Shown here: one piece after another, positions 42,315 through 52,020 of the stretch | Layout: every line of letters begins with the position of its first letter | Position numbering within the stretch: the stretch's first letter is position 1 | Source: Aureispira sp. CCB-QB1 | GTDB taxonomy: Bacteria; Bacteroidota; Bacteroidia; Chitinophagales; Saprospiraceae | Assembly: GCF_000724545.1 (NCBI RefSeq) | Contig: NZ_JHBV01000027.1 | Coordinates: 121,038-185,037 of the forward strand | DNA: 64,000 nucleotides | Direction of reading: 5' to 3' | The notes under the pieces: model-generated | Database searches by the model: none | Told to the model about the DNA's origin: nothing | The model's input: only the letters and a program-made list of their open reading frames with translations | Position numbers and translations under genes: made by a program

Positions 42315-43772
42315 ATGAAGTCATTATTAAGTATACTATTACTGTTAATTAGTGCAACAAGTATTCAAGCTCAATTATGGGCAACCGAAATTACCCCCTA
42401 TATTATACCGTTACCACCACCCAATTCAGAATCCGAATTAAAAGGATATGACATTCAAGAAACCAATGATGGAAACTATGTGTTTGCGGGCAACCACAGG
42501 TTTGGTGTTTCTTCGAATTATACTTATACACCTATGTTGGTTAAAATTGATGCTACCACTGGAAATGTTCTATGGCAACAAGCATATGAGCAATTTAATG
42601 GAGGGTATATGCAAGAAGTCTCTGTCATAGAAAAACCTAATGGCAATTTGTTGATGGCAGGTCTTAATTATAATGAAATATTTTTAGTAGAAACAGATGC
42701 AGCAGGCGATACGGTTCAAACAACAACTTATCTATCTGCGTGTGCTTTGGTGAACAATGTAGATTGTAATTTACACACGGTTCGTTTGCGTTCTACGACC
42801 GATGGAAATTATATTATTGGCGTTGGGGCAACTGGTGGCTTAATTGGCATCCCTAATCCAATTAATGAGTTGTTTAAAATAAGCCCTAATCACACGATTA
42901 TTTGGCGAAAGAACTACGATAGATGTTACTTGCTAGACTTTCAGCCAACTAGTGATGGAGGGTATGTTTTTTCAGGAGGTTCTGCGTCGAACCAAGCTAT
43001 TTTGTTTAAAGTAGATGCTAATGGTGATAGCCTTTGGCAGCAGCCTTATACCAATATACCAGTGTATGATTTGCATAGTGTCAAAGAAACTCCTGACGGA
43101 GGATTTGTGGTTGTAGGTTATATTTCGGGTTTTGCAGGAAACAATCCTTATGTTTACAAATTAGATGCGACAGGAACAACAGAGGCATGGAGTTTAATAT
43201 TAGGACCAGAACAAGGAAAAGCACATCATGTTACAGTTGATCCTACTGGAAATTGTGTGGTTACAGGAACAAAACAAGTAAGTCATGGAGGAATGTTGGG
43301 TGTCATGTTGCCAGCAGCTTTTGCCAGCAAAATAAGCCCAAGCGGTACGGTATTACAAGATCAAATTTTTGATGATTTAATTGATAATAGTAGTCGAGCA
43401 ATACGTTACACAAGCGATGGTAATTTTGTAATAGCAGGGAGTCATGGAAACTCTATGGGAGATCAAGACTTAGGGTATGTTGTTAAAACAGGATATACAC
43501 TAAACACAATCAATGTTGCAGGAAACAATAATCAAGTCAGTGTTTTTCCCAATCCCTTTGAGCAGCAAACAACAATAAAAGTAGCAAAAGGAAACAATCA
43601 AATAATGGAATTAGAGGTATACGATGCTTTGGGGCGTTCTGTTAAGGTTGATTACTCTACAAATAACAATCAAATAGTTCTTTCAAGAGGAAGTTTGACA
43701 GCAGGTGTTTATTGGTTTAGCTTGAGAGGAGATGGTCAGCTGATTGAAACAGGCAAATTAATGATTCAATAG
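42315..43772 (+). CDS. Secreted beta-propeller-like protein with T9SS sorting domain
   Basis: I start at the ATG giving MKSLLSILLLLISATSIQAQ, a clean signal peptide; 12 upstream codons are also open. The protein has 485 residues. Residues about 45-390 contain repeated T(S/T/P)DG(G/N)(Y/F)(V/I)(F/I)(A/V)G segments (ETNDGNYVFAG, TSDGGYVFSGG, TPDGGFVVVG, TSDGNFVIAG), the repeat unit of T9SS-exported delta-60/propeller-like proteins. The C-terminal 80 residues are a sorting domain (VSVFPNPFEQQTTIKV to GKLMIQ) closely similar to that of the 34 kb protein. It precedes the cytochrome c peroxidase gene by 56 bases. Confidence 0.88.
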   Translation: MKSLLSILLLLISATSIQAQLWATEITPYIIPLPPPNSESELKGYDIQETNDGNYVFAGNHRFGVSSNYTYTPMLVKIDATTGNVLWQQAYEQFNGGYMQEVSVIEKPNGNLLMAGLNYNEIFLVETDAAGDTVQTTTYLSACALVNNVDCNLHTVRLRSTTDGNYIIGVGATGGLIGIPNPINELFKISPNHTIIWRKNYDRCYLLDFQPTSDGGYVFSGGSASNQAILFKVDANGDSLWQQPYTNIPVYDLHSVKETPDGGFVVVGYISGFAGNNPYVYKLDATGTTEAWSLILGPEQGKAHHVTVDPTGNCVVTGTKQVSHGGMLGVMLPAAFASKISPSGTVLQDQIFDDLIDNSSRAIRYTSDGNFVIAGSHGNSMGDQDLGYVVKTGYTLNTINVAGNNNQVSVFPNPFEQQTTIKVAKGNNQIMELEVYDALGRSVKVDYSTNNNQIVLSRGSLTAGVYWFSLRGDGQLIETGKLMIQ

Positions 43773-43781
43773 TTCTATTCG

Positions 43782-43801
43782 GAGGTTGTTGTAACAACCT
43801 C
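43782..43801 (+). terminator. Hairpin between the T9SS protein and the peroxidase gene
   Basis: GAGGTTGTT pairs perfectly with AACAACCTC over a two-base loop, nine bases after the stop. No U-tract follows, so it may be an attenuator or mRNA-stability hairpin rather than a full terminator. Confidence 0.45.
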
Positions 43802-43828
43802 TTGATAGGTGATCATTCAAAAATAAAA

Positions 43829-44911
43829 ATGATGTATCGATTAATTATAGTATTGGTAGGAATGCTTTTATTAATGCAATATTCTTGCCGAGTAGATAAA
43901 AATGACATTCCTTCACCCAGAATGCTTGTGCCAATATTGCCTACCGTTCCTTTTGAGTATGCTAACATTAATTATCCAAGTCATATACAACAGGCAATTA
44001 GTAGCTTAGACAATACACCTACTTCTAACCCCATTACAAATCATGGGGCGACTTTAGGGCGAGTATTATTTTATGATAAGGCATTATCTGAAAACAATCA
44101 AATTTCTTGTTCTAGTTGCCACAAAGCATCGGAAGGTTTTGCAGATGCTCGTGCTAAAAGTGAGGGTTTTTTAAATGGCGTAACTAGACGAAATTCGATG
44201 TCTATCTTAAATATACGTTTTTATAAACGTGGGAAAATGTTTTGGGATGAGCGAGCTAACACATTAGAGGAACAAGTTTTATTGCCCATTCAAGATCATA
44301 TAGAAATGGGAATGGATTTAGATTCACTAGTAAATCGTTTAGAGCAAACCACTTATTACACTCAATTATTTGAAAAGGCATTTGGGTCTAGTGTTATTAC
44401 AACAGAGCGGATTGCAAAAAGCTTAGCGCAGTTTATACGGACACTGGTTACTTATGAATCAAAATTTGATAAAGTAATAGAAGGAAGTGCTACTTTTTCG
44501 GCACAAGAGCAACAAGGACAGACGATTTATAATACCTTTGGCTCGCAACAAGGTTGTGTAAGTTGTCATGGAGGAGATCTTATAGATCAAGCCTCTTACA
44601 ACCTACAGATAGGACAAATACCTAGTTTTGTCAATGATGAAGATAGAAATGATTTGGGAATTTATGAGGCAACTCAAATGCCTTCAGATTCCTTTAGGTT
44701 CAAAGTGTCAAGTTTAAGGAATATAGAACAAACTGCCCCTTATATGCATGATGGAAGTGTTGATAATTTGACAGATCTTTTTCATAGTAGTCATCATAAC
44801 TTTGGTATGACTGCCGCTGAAGTAGATGCTTTGGTTGCATTTTTGAAAACCTTGACAGATCATGAGATTATAAAAAAGGAGAAATTTTTAGATCCGTTTG
44901 TTGAACAATAA
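43829..44911 (+). CDS. Di-haem cytochrome c peroxidase lipoprotein (MauG family)
   Basis: I start at the ATG giving MMYRLIIVLVGM, which makes a lipobox-like LLMQYSC. The 360-residue protein has two CxxCH haem sites: SCSSCHKASEGFADAR near residue 95 and GCVSCHGGDLI near residue 240, plus the family signatures GRVLFYDKALSENNQISC, RNSMSILN, MFWDERANTLEEQVL and PYMHDGSV. Such enzymes reduce hydrogen peroxide, or oxidise other partners, in the periplasm or at the outer membrane. It may be co-transcribed with the T9SS protein upstream. Confidence 0.93.
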   Translation: MMYRLIIVLVGMLLLMQYSCRVDKNDIPSPRMLVPILPTVPFEYANINYPSHIQQAISSLDNTPTSNPITNHGATLGRVLFYDKALSENNQISCSSCHKASEGFADARAKSEGFLNGVTRRNSMSILNIRFYKRGKMFWDERANTLEEQVLLPIQDHIEMGMDLDSLVNRLEQTTYYTQLFEKAFGSSVITTERIAKSLAQFIRTLVTYESKFDKVIEGSATFSAQEQQGQTIYNTFGSQQGCVSCHGGDLIDQASYNLQIGQIPSFVNDEDRNDLGIYEATQMPSDSFRFKVSSLRNIEQTAPYMHDGSVDNLTDLFHSSHHNFGMTAAEVDALVAFLKTLTDHEIIKKEKFLDPFVEQ

Positions 44912-44933
44912 CTCAATCATGTTGATAAAAGAA

Positions 44934-44976
44934 AACATCCATTGGGCAGTTCTCTATTCGTCCAATGGATGTTTTT
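44934..44976 (+). terminator. Terminator of the peroxidase gene
   Basis: AACATCCATTGG pairs with CCAATGGATGTT and is followed by TTTATT. It immediately precedes a palindromic repeat. Confidence 0.88.
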
Positions 44977-44982
44977 ATTCAT

Positions 44983-45156
44983 TACTCCGCTTAAAAATCG
45001 TATTAGTTTACTTCTTGAGCCTACGGGGTCGTAGAAAAACTAAAAAACTAAGCTTGCCGAGTAGGCTTGTGCTAGTAGCACAAAAGCCCAAGTTCATGAC
45101 CAGAGGGAACTAGCCTTGCGATCTCATGAGCGTAGCGAATAATAATCAACGGAGTA
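44983..45156 (+). repeat. Palindromic dispersed repeat, subfamily A, long diverged form (174 bp)
   Basis: Ends are TACTCCG (44983-44989) and TCAACGGAGTA (45146-45156). After the left end it keeps AAAAATCGTATTAGTTTA, but the right half of the internal stem is replaced by ACTAAGCTTGCCGAGTAGGC, GACCAGAGGGAACTAG and GCGATCTCATGAGCG blocks related to the extra module at 2478-2523. It sits between convergent genes. Confidence 0.65.
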
Positions 45157-45177
45157 TCATTTATTAAGACAGTTAAA

Positions 45178-46392
45178 TTAATGTTTTATAATAGCTTTGG
45201 TGCCTTGACTTGTTCTACCTGTAATTTTTAAAAAGTAATAGCCTTTAGGGATGGTGTTGCTGCTAATGACAAGTCGTTGATTGCCTGTAGATAGGTAGTG
45301 CGTTTCTTCATAAGCTACCTGACCAGTTGCAGCGATTACCTGTACCTTATAATCTCCTTCTTTTGCAAAGAAAGAAACTTCTAATTGCTTAGAGAAAGGA
45401 TTGGGATGGGTTTGTAATGTTATTGCTGCAAAATTTAAGTCAGATGTACTTAAAGCAGGGTCTACGATTACTACAACTGTATCAGAAGCACAGCCTCGAA
45501 TGGCTTGGGCAACAACCCATGCCGTATCCATTGTTGCTCCAGCAGTAACTTCACCCGTTTGGGAGTCAACCATAAGGCTAGAATTATTATTAGTAATAAA
45601 CCAATTTAATGTATCCATCGAACTATTGGGAAGATAAGTTCCTGATAAAATAATACTAGCATTAGGGGCTATCTTCACTGTGTCCTGCATAATGTCTACA
45701 AAGCTTGCCGAGTTAGGGAGGGCAACTCTATAGCAGTCCATTGCTGCTGCTGTATTAGAAACAGCAAAACAAATTTCCGTATTATTACCAGCGCAATTTC
45801 CAAATAAACTGGCAAAAGAATTGATTTGTTGAATGGTGCCAATGAATCCTGTTAAAGAAATAGAACTATTGTTGGTGCCTGCAAAAATACCCATTAAAAT
45901 AATAACATCATTAAGGTCTGTCACATCTGCGCCACTATAAATACCATAGGATGCCAAAGAATCGCACAAACCAACAAAGAATTGCCCTGCTGCATCGCAA
46001 CAGCTAGTACCAGGAACATAATCTCCATTGATTAGCGAATCGACAACCGTTTGGAGTTGGACTAAATCATAGGAAAAGGGCACTAAACAGAGTTCGTTAC
46101 AAGTGCTCATTCCAAAATCAGCAGGAACGACACGACCATCTAGCGTCGATGCTAGAAGTACAGGACCTAGCTCGTCTGCTGCTAAACTATCTTTTTGAAT
46201 AAGAATGAATTCTGTATTGGGTAGACCACTAGGTACTGTTGTGTAAACAGGTGCTGCCGTGGTATCTGTAACAAGCATATTGACCGTGGTGCCGCTTAAA
46301 AATCCAGGACTGTTAGGAGGGCATTGAGCTTGTAAACTGATGCCATAAATGGTAAATAGAATTAGAAAACAAAGTATTTTGTTAAAGTACAT
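45178..46392 (-). CDS. Secreted protein with T9SS sorting domain
   Basis: A 404-residue protein with a signal peptide ending SLQAQ. The mature region is Ala/Thr/Ser/Leu-rich with several Cys (TCNELCLVPF, GTSCCDAAGQF, GNCAGNNTEICF), consistent with disulfide-stabilised surface domains; one segment (SIILSGTYLPNSSMDTLNWF, then VDSQTGEVTAGATMDTAWVV) resembles a big/Ig-like domain. The final 80 residues are a sorting domain (LQTHPNPFSKQLEVSFFAK to KAIIKH). No enzyme motif seen. Surface role inferred from the signals only. Confidence 0.85.
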   Translation of the reverse strand: MYFNKILCFLILFTIYGISLQAQCPPNSPGFLSGTTVNMLVTDTTAAPVYTTVPSGLPNTEFILIQKDSLAADELGPVLLASTLDGRVVPADFGMSTCNELCLVPFSYDLVQLQTVVDSLINGDYVPGTSCCDAAGQFFVGLCDSLASYGIYSGADVTDLNDVIILMGIFAGTNNSSISLTGFIGTIQQINSFASLFGNCAGNNTEICFAVSNTAAAMDCYRVALPNSASFVDIMQDTVKIAPNASIILSGTYLPNSSMDTLNWFITNNNSSLMVDSQTGEVTAGATMDTAWVVAQAIRGCASDTVVVIVDPALSTSDLNFAAITLQTHPNPFSKQLEVSFFAKEGDYKVQVIAATGQVAYEETHYLSTGNQRLVISSNTIPKGYYFLKITGRTSQGTKAIIKH

Positions 46393-46590
46393 AAGTAATT
46401 ATTTTTAGTTAGAGATAAATACAAATGGTCTGTTGTAGCTAAAACTCAAGCCATAATCTATGTGTTGAGTAACAGACTGAGAACTAAACAAAATACGCTT
46501 TTTTTACAAAAAAATTAAGGTTCTTTGAAAAATCATCGTTTTCAGGAATCGTTGCAAGAAAATACAGCAAGGAATTTATGACTATGAAAA

Positions 46591-46626
46591 CAAAAAAATA
46601 TGAGTTCCCATTTATGAGAACTCATA
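46591..46626 (-). terminator. Terminator of the choice-of-anchor V gene
   Basis: TATGAGTTC (46599-46607) pairs with GAACTCATA (46618-46626). On the minus strand a seven-T run follows. It lies 57 bases past the stop. Confidence 0.8.
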
Positions 46627-46682
46627 TAATTGTCTTTTAAAGCAACGAAATGTTACAGTATGATACTCGCAGGCTAATGTGT

Positions 46683-48233
46683 TTATTCAACTGTAATTTT
46701 AAATGTTTGTTGTTGATCTTGTTGACGTAAATGCACAAAGTAAGTACCTGTAGCCAAATCCGATACATTTAATGTTTTGATAGAATTGGCATCTAGCATA
46801 CTGCGTTCCGTATAAACAACTTTGCCTAAAACATCTACAATACTAATATCGGTCATTCCTGCTGTATGGTTACTCTTGATGGAAAAAACACCATTATTAG
46901 GATTGGGAAATACCTCATAACTATTTTGAGCAGTAGTTGTCTGGATGCCAGAGCAAAGTGCGATGGTTAAATTGGCACTAGCTGTTGTAGGGCAAGAACC
47001 ATTGCTGATATAATTTAATAAATAAGAACCAACAGAGGAAGTGTTGATATTAATTTCCCCCGTCAAGGCGCTAACAAAGGTAACACCAGAAGGAGAAGCC
47101 GAATAAAAACCACTAGTAGTTCCCGAAACACTTAAAATAGGATTGGGACCAGTTCCTTGGCAAAAGGTAGTATCCGTGAAAGGGAAAAAGGCTACATCCT
47201 CTGCTAAAATATTAAACGTCATTGTGTCTGTACTAGGGCAAACGCCGTTTGTTGTATGAGTGACGACATAGCTACCAACAGAAGATGAGCTAGGAGTTAT
47301 AATTCCAGAACTAGAGTTGATTGATAAGCCATTGCTAGAACTCCAAGTCCCACCAGACATGTTCGCAGTTGGTGATACTGTCAATGCAGAGTTTTGACAA
47401 GCAAAGGTAGCTGGATAAGTAAATTGAGCATCATCCGCTGCATTAATTGTTACTGTAGCAGTAGAAGTGCCTCCAGTACCATCATCATAAGACACTGTAT
47501 AGGTTTGCGCTGTAGAAGCACTTAGGTCAATTGTACCTGTAGAGCTGTTAATAGTTAAACCTGTTGGTGTTGCTGAAAAGGTTCCTCCTGTGGTACCTGT
47601 GATGGTTGGTGTAGGATCTATGCCATCAATGCAGTAATTGCTTTGAGAGTAGCTAATGGTAGTGGGAACAATTTCTGTCAAATTGACTAAAACAGAACTA
47701 GTTGTCTGATCACCAGAGGTGCCGCCATTGCCATTGACAACAAGACCAGTGCTATAAATAGCTACAGTACCAAAACCCGAAGCAGGAGCCGTCCAATTCA
47801 CTATAAAGTTGCCGCTGCTGCTAGTACCAGAGTGCTCGATATAAGACCGATTATTATGAGAGGTTATTTGTGTGTTACTAGTGGTTGCACTACCCATTGT
47901 TCCTGCCTGAACATTACCTGCTGCGCTCGAAACAGCAACAGCTTGTATTCCATATCCATTAGGACTACCCATTCCTGCCGAGACATTAAATTCTAGGGTA
48001 TAACTTTGCCCAGGCGTATAACTAGTGACCGTATTTTGACTAGCATCTTTTACGGTAATAGATACTGTTGGAGAAAAAGAGCCTCCGCTATGGCATTGAG
48101 AACAGGTTGCCCCTCCTAAAGGAGACCCTGTTCGATCTCCTAAATTGTTGGCAGCAGCTCCCCCCGAGCGACTTTGTAAAACAATTAAAGCAAAAGCAGA
48201 ACACAACAAGACGTAAATAAATTTGAGTTTCAT
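46683..48233 (-). CDS. Secreted choice-of-anchor V/reelin-like protein with T9SS sorting domain
   Basis: A 516-residue exported protein. The signal segment is followed by DRTGSPLGGATCSQCHSGG and then a roughly 150-residue beta domain (TPGQSYTLEFNVSAG, QAVAVSSAAGNVQAG, WTAPASGFGTVAIYSTG), the choice-of-anchor V arrangement, in which a CxxCH precedes a reelin-like domain. Three Ig/cadherin-like repeats with a Gly/Thr/Ser pattern follow (FSATPTGLTINSSTGTIDLS, GTWSSSNGLSINSSSGIITP, GFYSASPSGVTFVSALTGEI). The C-terminus is a T9SS domain (YEVFPNPNNGVFSIKS to FKITVE). The CxxCH could bind haem c, but the family function is not known. Confidence 0.88.
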   Translation of the reverse strand: MKLKFIYVLLCSAFALIVLQSRSGGAAANNLGDRTGSPLGGATCSQCHSGGSFSPTVSITVKDASQNTVTSYTPGQSYTLEFNVSAGMGSPNGYGIQAVAVSSAAGNVQAGTMGSATTSNTQITSHNNRSYIEHSGTSSSGNFIVNWTAPASGFGTVAIYSTGLVVNGNGGTSGDQTTSSVLVNLTEIVPTTISYSQSNYCIDGIDPTPTITGTTGGTFSATPTGLTINSSTGTIDLSASTAQTYTVSYDDGTGGTSTATVTINAADDAQFTYPATFACQNSALTVSPTANMSGGTWSSSNGLSINSSSGIITPSSSSVGSYVVTHTTNGVCPSTDTMTFNILAEDVAFFPFTDTTFCQGTGPNPILSVSGTTSGFYSASPSGVTFVSALTGEININTSSVGSYLLNYISNGSCPTTASANLTIALCSGIQTTTAQNSYEVFPNPNNGVFSIKSNHTAGMTDISIVDVLGKVVYTERSMLDANSIKTLNVSDLATGTYFVHLRQQDQQQTFKITVE

Positions 48234-48549
48234 AAGAGGAAAAATTGAAGTTAAGTAATTAATATATAAGGACTTATTTTGTAATATACATCACAAAAGT
48301 TAATTCAGCAAATGATTGATGGGTGCAAGGTGTTAATTGTGTAATAAATGTTGCTTTTTGTGGGTTTTTACTGAATTAATATTTGATAAAACTGTTTTTT
48401 GGGGAAATAAAATATTTATAGATAAAAAGTGGCAAGGAATAGTGAAATGTTAAAAAGATTAAAAATGAGTTACTATGCTAAGTAAATATCAATACAGCTT
48501 GTAACTCATCGTTAAATAACTGTATCTTTACAAGGTAAAAAAAGAAAGT
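48234..48549. other. Divergent intergenic region
   Basis: A 316-base AT-rich gap between the choice-of-anchor V gene and the OmpA-like/coiled-coil gene. TTG and TATCTTTA with about 19 bases between them, ending some 20 bases before the plus-strand ATG, may be a weak promoter. No repeat copy was found. Confidence 0.35.
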
Positions 48550-50265
48550 ATGAGATTGATTTTTATCATAATAATAAGCAACTTCCTATTCAAAGGAAGA
48601 TTGTTAGCGCAATCTGAAGGCAAACAATGGCTTCATTTTGAGCGAGGACAAGCCTCTATTTCATTATCACAGCTGGATAGCATCAAAAGCTTGGCTAAAG
48701 CAGCTATGGCTAAATCCAATGGTCGGATAGTCGTGCGCACGTATGCCAATGACGCATTGGAAGGAGACCTCAATGCACGTCTTTCTGGTCGTCGAGCTTA
48801 TTTGGTGCAACAATGTTTAGAACGAGCAGGAATGCCCCTAGGGCATTTGCAGATAGAAAATAAAGTGTATCCTTCCAATACGACAGATTGCCCGACTTGT
48901 GCAGAAATAACAGTAACAACAGATAGTAATTTTTTCTCTCAAAATATTTATCAAGATCACGTAGCGGATTTTTTGTTGGAAGAAAGTGGTGTCATTGCTC
49001 AAACATTTTGGGTGGAGCCTTTTAAAAATGTTTTGGTCACAACCAAAGATGGCGTGTTGGTGCAAATTCCTGCGGGGACATTGGCTACGAGTGATAGTGG
49101 TATGGTTAAATTAGAAGTACGCTACCTAAAAAATAGTTGGGAAATGTTGCTGCACTCATTGGTCAATCGATCGATTCAGCAAGAGTTTTTGGAAATCAAT
49201 AGAGCGGTACACCTAAGCGCTGCTCAATATGGAAAACCATTAAAGATACGAAATGGAAAAAATATTACAGTAGTTGTGCCTAGTGACAGATATACAGAAC
49301 AGGCGACAGTGTATACTAGGAATGCAACTTCATGGAAATTGCACCCCCAATCCGAACAGTTAAGAGTCGGAAGTTTTTATATCGGTACAGAGTATTGGTG
49401 CAATAAGCTCGATAAAGATGGTTTGGCCTTACCAAATTTTGAAACACCTCCTGTTAAACCTAAGCCAATTCCTTATCAAACGGCAACCGTAGAACTAGAC
49501 AAGGCTCTAAAAGATATTCAAATTCGGTTAGATTATTTGGAGGAGCAAAAGGTGGATGCAAAAGGGAAAACCAAAGCTTTAAATGCACAACAGAGAAGAA
49601 ATGAACACACGCTCAAAAATAGAAAAAATCGCTTGCTAATTGCTAAGGAAAAAGTCAAGATTCAAACTCGTGAGAAAAACGAAGCAATGGAAGCAGATTA
49701 TTACAAAATGTTGGCGGTATATAATAAAGCTCGTAATAATATGCAACAATCGTATATTAGCGATTTGGAAAAAGCAGGGATTACGCAGCGTGCCAATCAA
49801 AATCGTTGTGCAGAATTGAAAGCCAATGAACACCAACTGAAAGCGGATTATGGACAGGCGCTTTATGAACAGATTGTGGCTCATTTGAGGAATCAAACAG
49901 TAAAGCATGAATTGGGGTATTGGACTCAAACAAACCAATTAGGCTGGTTGAGCGTCGGGTGTAAAGCACAACGGGCAACTGTAGACGCTGTTCCCTTTCG
50001 AGTGACAAGTCCTACTTCTGCCTACAAAGTAACGGCTTTTTTAATTCTTGAAGATACACAGGATATTGTACTTGGCGAGACTTTAGATGCAACTGATATT
50101 GTATTTTGGGAGGTACCAGATGGAAAAGCTGCTAAATTGTTAGCCGTAACTCAAGAGGGAGATAATTTTTTGATTGCTTTTCATCATTTAACAACAAGTG
50201 GCAACCCAATTGAACTTAATTTTAAGAATATAAGTTTATCTGAGGTATTGGGAACTCTGAAATAA
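48550..50265 (+). CDS. Exported protein with degenerate OmpA-like domain and coiled coil
   Basis: A 571-residue protein with a signal peptide ending RLLAQ. Residues about 25-120 resemble an OmpA C-terminal domain (FERGQASISLSQLDSIKSLA, VVRTYANDALEGDLNARLSG, RRAYLVQQCLERAG) but without the TD.G and NRR motifs that bind peptidoglycan. Residues about 155-300 are a beta-rich domain (VLVQIPAGTLATSDSGMVKL) common in Saprospiraceae proteins. Residues about 318-425 are a Lys/Glu/Gln-rich coiled coil, and the last 120 residues are beta-rich. Overall function unknown; an envelope scaffold is an inference. Confidence 0.7.
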   Translation: MRLIFIIIISNFLFKGRLLAQSEGKQWLHFERGQASISLSQLDSIKSLAKAAMAKSNGRIVVRTYANDALEGDLNARLSGRRAYLVQQCLERAGMPLGHLQIENKVYPSNTTDCPTCAEITVTTDSNFFSQNIYQDHVADFLLEESGVIAQTFWVEPFKNVLVTTKDGVLVQIPAGTLATSDSGMVKLEVRYLKNSWEMLLHSLVNRSIQQEFLEINRAVHLSAAQYGKPLKIRNGKNITVVVPSDRYTEQATVYTRNATSWKLHPQSEQLRVGSFYIGTEYWCNKLDKDGLALPNFETPPVKPKPIPYQTATVELDKALKDIQIRLDYLEEQKVDAKGKTKALNAQQRRNEHTLKNRKNRLLIAKEKVKIQTREKNEAMEADYYKMLAVYNKARNNMQQSYISDLEKAGITQRANQNRCAELKANEHQLKADYGQALYEQIVAHLRNQTVKHELGYWTQTNQLGWLSVGCKAQRATVDAVPFRVTSPTSAYKVTAFLILEDTQDIVLGETLDATDIVFWEVPDGKAAKLLAVTQEGDNFLIAFHHLTTSGNPIELNFKNISLSEVLGTLK

Positions 50266-50477
50266 TTGGTTCAATTGCTTGAAAGTGCTGTAGGAATTTG
50301 TCTAGCTTTCTGTTTTTAGAGTGTATTTCTTTGAGTTGGTCGAATTCTTAGATGTTGCATATATAATTTAGTATATATTCAAAGTGAAATAAGAAAGCAG
50401 ACTTAGTTTCCATTATATTTTGTATTGGATTTTGAGTTCTTATTTATCAACAATCATATAGACCAAGTATTCTTACT

Positions 50478-51719
50478 ATGACAATAGCAGAAAATATAAC
50501 CATAGCATTTAATGCAATTAGAGCCAATTTACTTCGAGCGGTATTAACGTTATTAATTATTGCTTTTGGAATTATGGCTTTGGTGGGGATTTTGACTTCT
50601 ATTGATGCCATCAAGAACTCTTTGACTGATAATTTGGCAAGCATGGGAACCAATACGTTTAATGTCATACGAAAAGGGACAGGTCTAGGAGGAGGACGAA
50701 GAGGACGCCGTTCTAATATTGGAGATAAAATTAGTTACAAACAAGCTGCCTCATTTAAAGAAAAATACCAATACCCTGCTGCTGTGTCTATCTCTGCTTT
50801 AGGTTCTTTGAGTGCTGTTGTTAAGCATGAGGGAACAGAAACAGATCCAAATACTACAATATATGGAGCGGATGAAAACTACTTGGATGTTGCTGGTTAC
50901 AAATTGGCAGCGGGGCGAAATATAACCGCTTTGGAGTCGGAGGCAGGGCGAAATATTGTCATTTTAGGGGCATCTATTGCCGAAAAACTCTTTGAAAATT
51001 ATACTAATGTTAATATTTTAGGCAAAACAATTTCTATTCGAAACATACGCTTTACGGTTATTGGTGTGATGGAAGAGAAAGGGTCAAGTATGACTTTCAG
51101 TGGAGACAAAATGGTTATTGTTCCTTTGCAAACACTCCGTAAGTACTTTGGTTCTCAAACCAGTTCTTATAATTTATCAGTAATGGTAACGGATGCCTTA
51201 AACATTGATCCCGCTATGGCTGAAGCCGAAGGGGTTTTTCGACGTGTTCGAAAAATTAAAATAGGAGAGGAGTCCGATTTTGAACTAGAAAAAAGCGATG
51301 GCTTGATTTCCTTAATCGTTGAAAACACAGCAACTTTGCAGATGGCGGCTATTTTTATTGGTCTTATCACCTTATTAGGAGCGGCGATAGGATTGATGAA
51401 TATTATGCTGGTTTCTGTCACCGAGCGAACTAGAGAAATAGGGATTTGTAAATCTCTTGGAGCAACTCGACGCACCATTTTAGTGCAATTTTTAGTAGAG
51501 GCGATTGTGATCTGTCAAATTGGTGGCTTTGTAGGCATCGTATTTGGTATTATAGCAGGCAATGGGGTAACTTATATGGTAGGAGGAGCTTTTGTTGTTC
51601 CTTGGGCTTGGATTGCACTCGGCTTTTCTCTCTGTTTTATTGTTGGAATTGTTTCGGGATTGTATCCAGCTGTAAAAGCCTCTAAATTAGACCCTATCGA
51701 AGCGTTGCGTTATGAGTAA
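50478..51719 (+). CDS. ABC transporter permease, MacB/FtsX family
   Basis: A 413-residue inner-membrane protein: one N-terminal helix (about 17-42), a large periplasmic MacB_PCD domain (about 45-270), and three C-terminal helices in an FtsX domain (about 290-410). Conserved signatures include TERTREIGICKSLGATRRTI (the coupling helix) and GLYPAVKASKLDPIEALRYE at the C-terminus. MacB-type permeases work with a separate ATPase and often a membrane-fusion protein and TolC; none of these is adjacent, so this permease is an orphan here. Substrate unknown. Confidence 0.92.
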   Translation: MTIAENITIAFNAIRANLLRAVLTLLIIAFGIMALVGILTSIDAIKNSLTDNLASMGTNTFNVIRKGTGLGGGRRGRRSNIGDKISYKQAASFKEKYQYPAAVSISALGSLSAVVKHEGTETDPNTTIYGADENYLDVAGYKLAAGRNITALESEAGRNIVILGASIAEKLFENYTNVNILGKTISIRNIRFTVIGVMEEKGSSMTFSGDKMVIVPLQTLRKYFGSQTSSYNLSVMVTDALNIDPAMAEAEGVFRRVRKIKIGEESDFELEKSDGLISLIVENTATLQMAAIFIGLITLLGAAIGLMNIMLVSVTERTREIGICKSLGATRRTILVQFLVEAIVICQIGGFVGIVFGIIAGNGVTYMVGGAFVVPWAWIALGFSLCFIVGIVSGLYPAVKASKLDPIEALRYE

Positions 51720-52020
51720 TTACTTGGTGTTGGTCATAATGTTTCAGTAAATTGTTCGTCTATAACTAGTTGTAATAATTATTATGACAACCAATTGGCG
51801 TATCGTTTACTTCTATGATAATAAGGCTAAAACGTCCTGTTTATCTAAGGTAAACCAAACAAAACGTTAAAAAAGGAAGCATAAGGATTAAAATAAAAGA
51901 AAAAACACAACATTATAAAATGTAAGTGCGTACATATATATGTAATATACTGTTTTAACTTTTTGCTAAACATTAATCACTTTCTTCTGTTCTAGGTTTT
52001 GCAAGGCTGCTTAATTTCAT
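51720..52020. other. Gap before the subfamily A repeat
   Basis: About 300 bases between the permease gene stop and the 140-bp repeat. No gene, strong hairpin or promoter consensus is seen. Confidence 0.35.
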
